DNA of 64,000 bases from Patagioenas fasciata (lineage: Eukaryota; Chordata; Aves; Columbiformes; Columbidae). This document shows positions 11,263-38,885 of this stretch, piece by piece. The notes below the pieces were generated by a model. That model saw nothing but the letters and a program-made list of their open reading frames with translations, searched no databases and was not told where the DNA came from. The position numbers were made by a program, and so were the translations under genes. Each line of letters starts with the position of its first letter. Within the stretch, counting starts at the first letter, position 1. The stretch spans positions 4,213,445-4,277,444 of the forward strand of contig NC_092541.1 of the NCBI RefSeq assembly GCF_037038585.1, read 5' to 3'.

Positions 11263-12777
11263 CCCCTGACCCTTACGTTCACTCTGGTCCCTACTGATGA
11301 GCAGACAGAATTCTCTCAGCAAGCAAAGCCACGCTTGAGGCATGGAGGGGGTTAAAGGACATCAATGCTTTCCCTGCTATGTCCAGGGACCAGAGAAGCC
11401 ACCACTGAGGGGACGCTGGGGGTCCCCCGTCCTCACTGCCCAGCTCAGTCCCCCAAATTCATCTCTAATTACCCAGTGTGGGCCCGGAGCAAGAAGAAAC
11501 CTGAGGCAGGGGTGGAAGGGGGGTGCATGACACCTTCAAAAAGGAGAAATAGGAGTGCCCCCCCCAGCGGCACCATGTCCCCCCATCCCCAGGACCACCT
11601 ATCAGTGCGCACCCCAAAACCCAGTGTCACCCCGAGCAGGATTTAACCCCTGCACCACCAGCATCCCCCTCCCTATTTCCACCTCTTTTACCCCAGAACA
11701 GCTGGTTCAGGCTGAACTAAAGTCCCTTGGCCTAAACCACCACTTTATTGTTATTAATTATTATTATCAATCACCGTCCAGCACAGCAGAGCCACCCACT
11801 CACCTTCACCTGCCTTGTCTGGGGGTGCAGGCAAATGCCCCCCATCTTGTCCCATGGGTGAGAGAAGGAACAGACAGACAGACGGAGGGACAGACAGAGC
11901 TGCAGGCAGCACCGTGCCTTTGCCTACACCACCCTCTGCTGCCTGTCCTGCTGGGATTCGGGGGTCAACCTGATTTATTTATTTATTTGCAAACCGTGGT
12001 TTAAAAGCCATTTAATACTGATTATTTTTTTTTTGGGGGGGTGGATTTAATTCAATCCAATGTCTGGTTTAAGATCCAGGGGGGCTGGCTGGGTGCTGAA
12101 AACTCAGACCCATTTCCACCAACTTCTTCCCTCCTGACGCCTCCCCCAGTTCAGATTATCATGGAAAGAGAGTTTGGGGTTTGTCCTTTCAAACCCACCA
12201 AAGCGTCTCAGCCGGTGCCTCCTATGTCCCTGTCCCTATGGTAAGTCACAGCCTGTCCCCAGGGCTGTCACCTCCGGGTGGGCTGGTTTTATTCCCCGTT
12301 TCATATAAAACTGAACATTCAAGGCGTTCAATTTGCTTTTCCAGGAAAGGCGGCTGGTCTGGCCTGTGGGGATGCTCGTCCCGGCTCGTTTGAGATGGGG
12401 ACCAGAAGCTGGGATGGGGTGGGACACGCATGGGTTTTTGGGAGCCCAGCAGTGATTTGGGGGGGTGCTGCTTTCTGCCAAGTGGTGGGTACGTTTTCCT
12501 CCATTTCTGAGGCTGCGTGGGGGGCTGGGTCGGGAGAATTGGGAGAGGGATCCCCTGGGACCCACGAGGAGGTCGTGGTTGTTGGTGGGGTCACGCACCA
12601 CTGCTGCCTGGGGTGGCTGGATCCACGGGTGTGGGGGTGTCTCGGGTGGGATACACCACACGCCAGCCCCCTCATCCCACCCAGAGCGGGTCCCGCGGGT
12701 GCCCCACGCCGCCCCCTGGTGCCCAGGACCCTACACAAGGGCCACACGGGACCCCATGGCCTGGCCACCCCCTTGCG
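11263..12777. other. Unique intergenic segment, no gene recognised
   Basis: Single-copy DNA including AT-rich patches (TTATTATTAT near 11748-11767; TTTATTTATTTATTT near 11973). No splice-flanked coding block or known repeat was found. Confidence 0.4.
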
Positions 12778-13395
12778 ACAGAATCCCAGAATGTCAGGGG
12801 TTGAAGGGCCCTGGAAAGCTCATCCAGTGCAATCCCCCCACGGAGCAGGAACACCCAGCTGAGGTTCCACAGGAAGGGGTCCAGGCGGGTTTGAATGTCT
12901 GCAGAGAAGGAGACTCCACAACCTCCCTGGGCAGCCTGGGCCAGGCTCTGCCACCCTCACCCCCAACAAGTTGCTTCTCATCTTTCAGCGGAACCTCCTG
13001 TGTTCCAGTTTGCACCCATTGCCCCTTGTCCTGTCACTGGTTGTCACCCAGAAGAGCCTGGCTCCATCCTCCTGACACTGCCCCTTTCCATATTGATCCC
13101 CAGGAATGAGTCCCCCCTCAGCCTCCTCCAGCTCCAGAGCCCCAGCTCCCTCAGCCTTTCCTCACACGGGAGATGCTCCACTCCCTTCAGCATCTTGGTG
13201 GCTGCGCTGGACTCTCTCCAGCAGTTCCCTGTCCTTCTGGAACTGAGGGGCCACAACTGGACACAATATTCCAGGTGTGGTCTCCCCAGGGCAGAGCAGA
13301 GGGGCAGGAGAACCTCTCTGACCTACTGACCACCCCCTTCTAACCCACCCCAGGTACCATTGGCTTCCTGGCCACAAGGTCCCAGCGCTGGCTCA
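12778..13395 (-). mobile_element. CR1 LINE, 5'-truncated (copy A)
   Basis: The left edge begins with the reverse complement of a CR1 3' end (ACAGAATCCCAGAATG, then a segment like GGGTTGAAGGGCCCTGG). The minus strand runs back through the C-terminal part of the CR1 ORF2 reverse transcriptase: [26 protein letters not shown] and related pieces appear in different frames, so the coding part is frameshifted. It lacks a TTCTC pentamer found in the two sister copies at 53 kb and 54.8 kb but is otherwise nearly identical to them. It stops about 260 bp from the PSMD11 start codon, at the edge of the CpG island. Confidence 0.92.
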
Positions 13396-13429
13396 GCCCG
13401 GTCCCCCGTTCTCCCCACGTTGCCATGTG

Positions 13430-30390
<16,961 letters not shown>

Positions 30391-30521
30391 GTGAGTGGCG
30401 GCTGAGCCGGCGCTCGCAGCCGCCCCGGACCTGTCGCTCCTCCAGGCCAAGGTGCGGTTTGTGTCCCCGAGGCTCCTTTTTCTCTCCTCTCGATTGACGT
30501 GGCTCTGTTTTCTTTTCGCAG

Positions 30522-30805
30522 AGTTGAATTTGCTAGCTGTCATTTGGCGAGTGTGTGTGACAGGAGAGTGAAACCTTTGGGAAAATGTTAGGAGACTTTT
30601 TCTTCTTTATTTTATGTTTTTTTTTTTTTCCTCTTTGTTCTACTTTTCACTCGGAAAGTTTTTAAACTTCCTCATCCGGTGCATCTTGTATTCCAGACGA
30701 TGCGTGTTCCAGTTTCCATGTAATCTTTACTGGCCGAACTTTGTATCTGGGGGGGGAATATTGTTTAAACCAAGAGGGTATTCTAAATAAAAGGAAAAAG
30801 GCTTA
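30522..30805 (+). other. PSMD11: PSMD11 non-coding last exon and proximal poly(A)
   Basis: The TAG stop at 30388-30390 is followed immediately by GTGAGT, and TCTTTTCGCAG ends at 30521, so a 131-nt intron separates the stop from the 3'UTR. AATAAA at 30786-30791 is the proximal polyadenylation signal. A junction directly after the stop is too close to trigger nonsense-mediated decay. Confidence 0.75.
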
Positions 30806-31915
30806 CACTACCTAAACATGTGCTTTCCACTTCCTGAGGGACGGCAGAGAGTTAAGCAGGGACTAAGTTTTGTTACCAGTAGGTGCCCAAACCAAGTTTG
30901 TTTCATCTCTCCCTCTGCTCTGAAATCTGAGGCTTTACTGACGGTGTAGAAGCAGCAACTCGATTCCATTTGTACTGCACCAAAAAAACCCAAAATGTAC
31001 AGACTGCTGGTTGATGTTTTTAAATCTTAGAGGCCTCGGATCCCCTGGAAAGCATCTCCACAATGATTTTCCTGAAGGCACCCGAATTTCATTGTGCTGC
31101 AGCCCAGCGCCGCCCTGCGCAGCCACAACCCCGAGGCGGCTGTGGCCCAGTCCAGACCATTCGGCCAGTTTCTCCGAAAGGGAACAGCGCAGGTTTCCCC
31201 CGGGGGCCTGTTTTGCATGCTCTTGTTTTCAAATAGATGTAGATTTTTCAATGTTTTCTCCCTCCGCCCGCCCGCATCGCTCGGAAGAGCAGGCGACGGG
31301 CGGCCCGGAGCCCTCGCCTCCCCGCATCAGCCGAACCCGGGCCGGGGGACGCGCCGGCCGCTGGGCGCCCGTCGAGCTGTCGGGATCTCCCTCTGCCGCG
31401 TCTGTTTCCTTCCCCACCGCCCGATGCGGGGCAGCTCGGCTCTTCTGGAACAACCCGGTGTGGCGCTCGGCACCGTTCCCGCTCAGCCCCGGGGCGCGGA
31501 GCGCGGTTGGTTCCAGCACGTTTCATTTCTCTGGTGAGGTTACTAGCTCGGTTTTAATGCCATTTGGGCAGTGTAAGCTTCTGCATCTCTGTCCTGCTCA
31601 TCTTTATGTTTCCTTTCCCGTCTCTCTTTCCCTCGCCGCGTTTTTCTTACAAAATTTATATTTTGTAAACGGATTCTGTTTTATCAGGAAATATTTTGCC
31701 TTCACACTGAATCTTAGACTGGCTGATTTTTCTGCTTTCTGTTCCCATTTTAACCCCTCCAACACTCTATTTTATTTTAATTTCCATCTCATCCAGTCAG
31801 TCGCTGTTTGGGTTTTTGGCACCATCAATATCAAATGTACAAACGGTTCTTGCTAACCAACACCAGGTATATCTGATGTTCAGATAAGTTCCAATAAAAT
31901 ATCTTTTTTTTTCAA
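30806..31915 (+). other. Possible distal PSMD11 3'UTR extension
   Basis: Non-coding DNA with an unexpected CpG-rich island at about 31260-31530, then an AT/pyrimidine-rich stretch that ends in a second AATAAA at 31893-31898. It may be an alternative longer 3'UTR of PSMD11 or a separate non-coding transcript. The 281-residue frame across it has no domain. Confidence 0.3.
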
Positions 31916-33580
31916 AACCCTGGCTCCTGTCTTCAGCCGCCAAAGCAGATCCCGGCGCGTTTGGTGCAACTTCTCGCTTAGGGAAGGAGGATTTGGAACA
32001 CAGGCCTGGCTGGAGCTCATGGAATGATCATCAGAGATGATGCTTCTGCAACGCGAAGTGTGAGGGACCATTTTATCAGCAGCATCGCCGAAGATTTATG
32101 GATCGCGACCCGTTTCCGGCACGGCAAGTTTGAGTTCTGCCACGTAGTTATAACCATTATTATGGTGACAAATTAACTACCCCTTGTACCTCTAACTGTT
32201 CTTGGAAATACTCGGATGCTCTGTTGGAGAGTCTTGTGTGTACAACGCTGTGCAGGAGGCTAGAAAGGGGTTTTAGGGTGTCATTGAACTCATGTAACAT
32301 CTTTAATCTTCATGTCTGAAACTCGTGCAGCTCAGACAGCACCAGGTTGAGGTGGTGCAGGGCTTTTGTAGGCGGAAAAAGGTGAAGGACCCAACTGCGC
32401 TTACACAGGGCTTGGATCGCAGGGGAAACACGTTTCTAGTTTGCTTAATAAGTTTTGTTTTGATCCATAAAGATATTTCCCAAAAGCAGCTCCAGCCAGC
32501 TCGCGATGCCACCAGAGTGGTGTTTTCCCTGACGATGCTTCTCTCCGGACGTGTTTTGCTGCTTGTAGGTGAAGGAGGGGAAATGAATTCCGAACAGCAG
32601 AGCTGGAGCCCGTGTGTGCTGTGGGGAACACTGTCCTGGAGAGCAGTGGGACAGTCGGTGCTGACCCTGCAGGTGACAACAGGAGCAGACAAACGCGAAG
32701 ACAAAGCCCTGCGCTCAGGGAGGTTAAATTGCACTTTGGGTGTTCAAACCACCCATGGAAAGCCGGGATTTTCCGAGGCGTCTGGGTCCTTCCATCTCCA
32801 AGTGCATGAAAATTAGGGCCAAAAAAACTCAAAGGGCCGGGCTGGTTGTTAAACCCTTTTGGCTTAAACTTCAAAAAGCTTGACTTAAAAAGCAGGCGTG
32901 CGCACCAAGGCGAGTTTCACACTGCTCGGGGCCAGGTCCTGTTTTTAATGGAGAGAGGGACTTCTCGGGAACAGCGGAGCCGCTCGGCTGGGCTCACACG
33001 CTCCCTTTTGGGTCATAAAGCTGGTAAAGCTCTTTGGGAAGAGGGTGTACGAAGGGGAGACCCTTTCACCATCCTTACAAATACCAGGTCCCGCACTCGG
33101 TTGGATGTGCAGGTTTTCAGGTACCTGTCAGCATCAGTACAGGGGGTCGGTCCTGAGCTGCTCCTGCGCCAGGATCAGGGCCCAGGTGGGTTTTTCAAGG
33201 CCTGGTCTGTATTTGAAACTGCTGCATCCTGCTGCTGAGCATCAGTTTCACCCTGCGAGCTGCTGGCATCCAGCTCAAGGCTGAGAAAATCGCTGCCCTG
33301 GCTTGGGAGGGGGAAAAATGTGAATCAGAATCTGTCCCCTGGTTTTTGGTACAGGGCTGTGGCCACAAGTCCCCACCTGTGCCACCAGCCCTGTTGGACG
33401 CAGCAGCTTTGGCCCAGAGTGAGGTTTTTCTTTACCTTCAATGTGCTTTAAACCCCAAGTGCCTGGTGTGTTTGTCTCAGGCCCACGTGGCCTGGGGACA
33501 GCAGATTTGGGGACAGCCTTGTCCAGTGTCCCCCTGCTTCCCAGGCGGTTTTTGGTCCCCGGGTCACTGCGGGGGTGCGG
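31916..33580. other. PSMD11-CDK5R1 spacer, no gene recognised
   Basis: Unique intergenic sequence with moderate GC. No exons or recognised mobile elements were found. Confidence 0.45.
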
Positions 33581-33582
33581 TT

Positions 33583-33722
33583 GTGTTTGGATGAAATGGG
33601 AGCTTTTGGGGGTTTTCGGAGACTGTGTAGTGGGAAGGGGACAAGCACCGTGTGTTTGGATGAAATGGGAGCTTTTGGGGGTTTTTGGAGACTGTGTGGT
33701 GGGGAAGGGACAAGCACCGTGT
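33583..33722. repeat. 69-bp tandem duplication
   Basis: GTGTTTGGATGAAATGGG recurs at 33583 and 33652, followed each time by a near-identical block ending GGGACAAGCACCGT. There are two copies with a few substitutions. Confidence 0.9.
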
Positions 33723-33779
33723 GTGCCCGTGGTGACATTTGGGGGAATGAATGAGCTCAGTCCAAGTCGTGAGCCAAAC

Positions 33780-34763
33780 CCCGATCCGGGGGGTGCCGGG
33801 GTGGGCGCTGTCCCCGCTCACAGCATCCCCGGGGGCGGCAGTGGCACCGGGGCCGCCCCGCAGCCCGTGTTCGCGGGGCCCCGTGTCGCGGCGCCGCCTT
33901 CGCGTGTCGCTGCAGCTCGTGCAAACGCCACCGGGCTGCGGCGGCCGCGGCTTCAGCGCCGGGAAACGGAGCCCGAGCTCAGGCCCGGGGGGCGCGCTGT
34001 GCGGGGGCGGCTTCACCGGGAGGCCGGTCCGGGGGGTGGCAGCCCCCGGGCGCTGCGGTGCTGCCCCTCGGCCCCCGGCGGCACCGGGGCCGGCGGTGTT
34101 TCGCTCAAAACCCGCCGGATCCGGTAAACGCCGGTACCGGGCGCTGCTGCACCCGGAGCCTCCGGTGCGGGCGCTGGACTCGGCCCCTGCCCCGCAATGG
34201 CTGCGGCTCCGGCGGGGAGCGGGGGCTGGGGGGGTCAGCCCGGGGGCGGTGCCGGCAGGACGAGGGCTCAAGTTTTGATCATTTTTAAAAAGATACATTT
34301 TTGTTTCCCCGCCTGACCGCGGGCTCGGGCCGGTCACCCCGTGGCTCCTCCCACCAAGGGGCGTGGCCAGCGGCGAGTGGGCGGGGCGGCCGGCACAGGG
34401 GGCGGGCCCTGAGCGGCCGGGGGCGTGACCGCGCCGTTCAAGAGAGCACAGAGGGGCGTGGTCTGCGTGGTGGTGGGCGTGTCCTGGGCGGAACGGGGCG
34501 GAGCGCGGCCCTACAGGGGAGGAGCGTGGGCGTGGCCTCCCCGCCCCTTTTCCCGCCGGCGCGGCGGGCGCACGTGGCGGCGCGGGGCGGGGCGGCGGCG
34601 GGGGCGCGCACTGCGCCGCCGGGAGCGCGCGCGGGGCGGGGCGGGGCCAGGCGCGGCGCTGAGCGGCGGCGGCGGCGGCGGAGCGGGCAGCGAGCGCGGG
34701 GCCGCGCCGGGGGCCGGGGCCGGGGCCGGGGCGGGCGGCGGGGCCCGCCGGTCGGCCGGCGCC
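33780..34763 (+). promoter_or_regulatory. CDK5R1: CDK5R1 CpG island, promoter and 5'UTR
   Basis: Nearly 1 kb of extremely CpG-rich DNA with many GC boxes and GGGGCGTGG-type KLF sites at about 34360-34540. A (GGC)n run is at 34664-34682 and a GGGGCC-like run at 34707-34735. No TATA box is apparent. The start site and any 5' non-coding exon are not resolved. The 667-residue antisense frame across the island and gene is a consequence of GC content. Confidence 0.65.
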
Positions 34764-35651
34764 ATGGGCACGGTGCTGTCGCTGTCGCCGAGCTACCGGA
34801 AGGCCCCGCTGTTCGAGGAGGGGGCGGCCACGGTGGGGCACTACACGGCGGTGCAGAACAGCAAGAACGCCAAGGAGAAGGGCCTGAAGCGGCACTCGCT
34901 GATCTCGGTGCTGCCCTGGAAGCGCATCGCCGCCGTCTCCGCCAAGAAGAAGAGCTCCAAGAAGGTGCAGCCCAACGGCGGCTACCAGAGCAACGTCACC
35001 CACCTCAACAACGAGAACCTGAAGAAGTCGCTCTCCTGCGCCAACCTCGCCACCTTCGCCCCCCCGCCGGCCCCCGCCGCCGCCGCCCTCGCCTCGGCGC
35101 AGAAGGCGCCACCGGCCGCGCCCGCAGCCGCCGCCGCGACCCCGCGGAGGGTGGTGGTGCAGGCGTCCACCAGCGAGCTGCTGCGCTGCCTGGGCGAGTT
35201 CCTGTGCCGCCGCTGCTACCGGCTGAAGCACCTCTCGCCCACCGACCCGGTGCTCTGGCTGCGCTCCGTGGACCGCTCGCTGCTGCTGCAGGGCTGGCAG
35301 GACCAGGGCTTCATCACGCCGGCCAACGTGGTCTTCCTCTACATGCTGTGCCGGGATGTCATCTCGGCCGAGGTGGCCAGCGACCACGAACTGCAGGCAG
35401 TGCTGCTCACCTGCCTGTACCTCTCCTACTCCTACATGGGCAACGAGATCTCCTACCCGCTCAAGCCCTTCCTGGTGGAGAGCTGTAAGGAGGCCTTCTG
35501 GGACCGCTGCCTCTCCATCATCGACCTCATGAGCCCCAAGATGCTGCAGGTCAACGCCGACCCGCACTACTTCACCCAGGTCTTCGCCGACCTCAAGAAG
35601 GAAAGCGGCGCCGAGGAGAAGGGCCGGCTGCTCATCGGCCTCGACCGGTGA
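34764..35651 (+). CDS. CDK5R1: CDK5 activator p35, single exon
   Basis: Activates CDK5 at neuronal membranes and controls migration and axon growth. The 295-residue protein is about 12 residues shorter than human p35 (307), and the loss is in the Ala/Pro-rich linker around residues 100-130. [13 protein letters not shown] carries G2 for myristoylation, which fixes the start at 34764 (GCCATGG), although the frame stays open further upstream. The basic stretch KKKSSKKVQ is present. The calpain site that gives p25 is kept as F98-A99 (ATFAPPP). The cyclin-like CDK5-binding domain occupies the C-terminal half ([20 protein letters not shown] through [16 protein letters not shown]) and ends LLIGLDR. 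The linker is the only diverged part; the rest is strikingly conserved against the human protein as I recall it. It lies head-to-tail downstream of PSMD11 and convergent with MYO1D. Confidence 0.97.
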   Translation: MGTVLSLSPSYRKAPLFEEGAATVGHYTAVQNSKNAKEKGLKRHSLISVLPWKRIAAVSAKKKSSKKVQPNGGYQSNVTHLNNENLKKSLSCANLATFAPPPAPAAAALASAQKAPPAAPAAAAATPRRVVVQASTSELLRCLGEFLCRRCYRLKHLSPTDPVLWLRSVDRSLLLQGWQDQGFITPANVVFLYMLCRDVISAEVASDHELQAVLLTCLYLSYSYMGNEISYPLKPFLVESCKEAFWDRCLSIIDLMSPKMLQVNADPHYFTQVFADLKKESGAEEKGRLLIGLDR

Positions 35652-37165
35652 GCGCCCGCCCGCCCCGCCGGGTACCGTGGCCGCTCCGGGCCCCGCACCG
35701 GGGACGCTCCCGGCCCCGCCTGGACTCGCTTCGTTCGCCCCGACCCGTCTCGGAGCCGCTTCCCGGGTTTTTTTTCCAGGCGGGGGGAGGCGGGAGCTGC
35801 GGCCCTGGGGATGGGGGGGGCCGGAGCGCAGACCCCCCGCTGTCCCCTTCTCCCCCCTCCCGGGCAGCTGCTTCCCATCCGTCTCCCCCTCCCCATCCTG
35901 CGGGCCCGGGGATGATGCGGTTTCACCACCGGATTCATTTCAGCAAATTGTGTGTTTTGGGGGGGGGGGATCCCCCAAATGAGCATCACCCCCCCCACCC
36001 TCCCCGACCTCCGCGGGCGGGGGCGGCCCCGGGTTCGGTCACCGAGACAAAGGCCGGGGGGGGGACAGGAAAACGGGGAAAAAATATAGGCTATAGGGTT
36101 CACCGGAGGCTGAACGGGCCCATCGGGACTCACCGGGAACGGGACGGAGATGCGGGACCCCCCTCCCGACCCCCAACCCCTCCCCTTAATTTATTTTCTT
36201 TGAAGAGACTCGAATTTCCCGAGCGGGTTCTGGGCGAAGGGAGGAAGCAAACAAACTGCTACTGTATCATGACATCCGTGTGAAATGTCTTGTTCCCATC
36301 GTGCACTGATCATGAGTATTGTGTAAAGGATCTACTTGAGTGTGCAAGCAAGGAAAGAATCTACATGCTGCTATATGAATACTTTTAGAACAAAAAACAA
36401 ACCACAAACTACTAACCTACGGGGGGGGAAAGAGATAAAACAACAAACCTTCTTTATTCTTTCATTGTTGCTTTTCCAGTGGTATCGCGCATGCAAACAG
36501 GAGCATTTTGTGTCTTCGAAAATAAAAGAAAAAGGAAAAAAATGTAAAAAAAAAAAAAATAACCATAATCAAAAGCAAAACCTTAAGGAGCGATGGCTGT
36601 AAAAACGCCGCCCATGCACAAAGAGCTGCGGCCCCGGCCCCGCGGGCTGGGGTCCCCATGGACCGGGGTCCCCTGGGCTGGGGTTCCCATGGCCTGGGGT
36701 CCCCTGGGCTGGGTCCCCATGGCCTGGGCTCATCAGGCTGTTTGGGTTGATTGAGTTTTCTCCGCGTGCGCAGTCCTGGTTCAGTTCTGGTCCATCGGGC
36801 GTCGAACCCGCGGACTCGAGGGACAAATAACGTGCCATTTCTTTTTCTTTGGTATTCTCCACGTGAAGCTCTTCGCCGCTGTACAGTGGACCCCGCTACC
36901 GATACATGTGTCCGTACCTTTTTTTAGTGCAATCTCTTCCGTAGCTCTTTGTTGACCAAATTGGTGGGTATTGTTACTTCTTAATTTATATGCGTCTCAT
37001 TTTTGTATGTATGTGTATAGTGCGTTTGTAAGTATGTGTGGTTTATAACCCGGCCGGCTGTGTCATGGGGCTCAGTGTGCCTGTAATTTAATCCCCCTCC
37101 CCTTATTTTTATTTATTTTTGTACTGTGCTGATGAAATAAAAATGCACTGACCATCCATTACACG
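35652..37165 (+). other. CDK5R1: CDK5R1 3'UTR
   Basis: A 1.5-kb non-coding stretch, GC-rich at first and then AT-rich from 36180, ending in AATAAA at 37136-37141. It includes a 13-A run near 36547 and T-rich, AU-rich segments at 36900-37030 that may bind regulators. Long 3'UTRs with microRNA and AU-rich control are known for this gene; specific sites are not claimed. Confidence 0.75.
36640..36732. repeat. Short minisatellite GGGCTGGGGTCCCCATGG
   Basis: About four to five copies of a 19-20 bp unit lie inside the CDK5R1 3'UTR. The copies alternate CCCCATGG and CCCCTGGG. Confidence 0.8.
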
Positions 37166-38885
37166 GCAGCGGTGGTGGCCGAGTCTTCCCTGCGCCTCCG
37201 ACGGCGGGAGGTTGGATTTGCCTTGATGAGCGGGGTTTAACGAGGCCGGGGTTTCATTGGGTCCCTTGGGTGGGGGAGCAGCGCTGAGAGGTGGAAAACG
37301 CGACTATGGGGGCCCCACGAGCATCGTCCTCCCCGAGTCGCAGAGAAAGCGGCAGCGCCGCAGCAGGATGCGGCCCATCCGTCTCCGTTCATTCATTAAT
37401 TACAGGGAATTATGTAAACAGAACCCGGTGTAGTTGGGGTTTATTTATTTTTAAACATTAAAATATCAGCGATTAAAAAAAAAATCATAATAATAATAAT
37501 AAAAAAATCATCGCCTTATCGGCCCAGGCTGAGAATCGGGATTCAATTTAGAAATAGTTAATTTATGGGAAAAAACAGGAATATATATATTTTATAGATT
37601 TTTATATATATATATATATAAAACCTAGAGCAGGAACAGATATATACTTTATAGACACATTTCCTCACGTACTCCATTGCCGTCTCAGGGGAGGAGCCGG
37701 TTCCCGCACCCGCCGTTGGGCGCCGTCCGTCGCGGCTCCGTGCGCCGCTCGGCCGGACTCAAAGTGCTGATTGAACCCGGGGGTCGGGGGGGACGCTGGG
37801 ACCGGCGGGTGCGCAAAAGCCAGAAGTGCAAATCGAAAGGCACGGGGGGGGATTTTCCCTCTGGGGTGGCCCTGGGTGCGACGCGGGGCGTCCCGTGGTG
37901 GCACCGCGGTCACACAAGGCGCTGGTGGGTGGGCCCGGTTTGGGCGCTGGGCAAGGGCAGGAGGGGTCGCTGGGGGGGACGTCTCCAGGTCCCCCCAGCG
38001 CTGGGGACGGGGGGTCGTTGGCAGCTGGAAAAGCTTCTTCTGAGGGCTTGGGGCTGATGTGACACCCCCATGAAGCCCAGAGCTGCTCACTGGGATATAC
38101 TGGGATACACTGGTGAGGGCTGGTTCATACAGGAGGGCCCAGTGAGGGGACAGAGCTCATCCCACCGAGCTGAGCTTCTCCGTGCTCGCGGTGCCCCCAA
38201 CCCGGGTACAAACCCGTCCCGCTCACGGCTTTGGCAGCCCCTTCGTTAACACGTCGTTAGGCAAAGCCCCTCTCCCAGGCTTTGTGGTTCCTACAACGCT
38301 CAACTCAATGTGTTCCTGGGGTCACCAAGCTGGGGTCACCCTGTGTCCGAGGGGCTGGAGATCCTGACCTGACCAGCAGCGCCAGGACTCAGGACACACG
38401 ATCCCAACAGCCCAGACCCTCCCCGTGGTGGAAATTAAAGGCTCGTTGGTCCATCCGGCCCTTCCGCGCCCACCCGGCTCGGGGGACACGCGGTGTCACA
38501 CAACGTCCCAGCGTCCACTGGGAGACCCTGGAAATCGCTGCACAGGGAACAGCCCGGACGTGCGGTCGCGTTTGTGCCGCTCACAGGGGGGCGGACGCGG
38601 CTGCAGCTCCATAGTGCAAAGCTGGGAGCTGCAGCCTCAGCACCCAAACTCCGCTGGTTTCTAGAACATTCCAGCAGCTTCAGGTCCTGTCAGCCCCCCC
38701 CGAGCCCCATCGCCAGGACAAACATGGAGCCACGAGCAGCATTGAAAAATTCAACAAGGCCACTTGTTCCGAATTGAACCCACCGGGATTTTGGGCGAGG
38801 TTAATTAAGGCAAAAGCGATGCAGGATTAAAATAAAACCCACAAAACCTCTGCGCTGGGAACCCACAGTCTGTGTCCAGCCCAGG
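37166..38885. other. CDK5R1-MYO1D convergent region
   Basis: It begins with about 270 bp between the two predicted 3' ends, then an AT-rich patch with (TA)n at about 37603-37621. The rest is GC-rich sequence that may be distal MYO1D 3'UTR on the minus strand. The frames have no recognised domain. Confidence 0.4.
37440..37449 (-). terminator. MYO1D: Candidate MYO1D poly(A) signals
   Basis: TTTATT at 37440-37445 and 37444-37449 on the plus strand gives overlapping AATAAA hexamers on the minus strand. These are the first good signals I saw downstream of the MYO1D stop, implying a 3'UTR near 2.8 kb. The use of this site is inference. Confidence 0.3.

Noticed and set aside
31011-31856. 281-residue frame downstream of PSMD11
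   Set aside because: No start context or domain is visible, and its composition changes abruptly across the CpG-rich block. It is better explained as non-coding.
33564-35567. 667-residue minus-strand open frame opposite CDK5R1
   Set aside because: It is antisense to a highly conserved coding exon and a CpG island. Its composition (Gly, Arg, Ala, Pro) follows GC content and no domain is visible.
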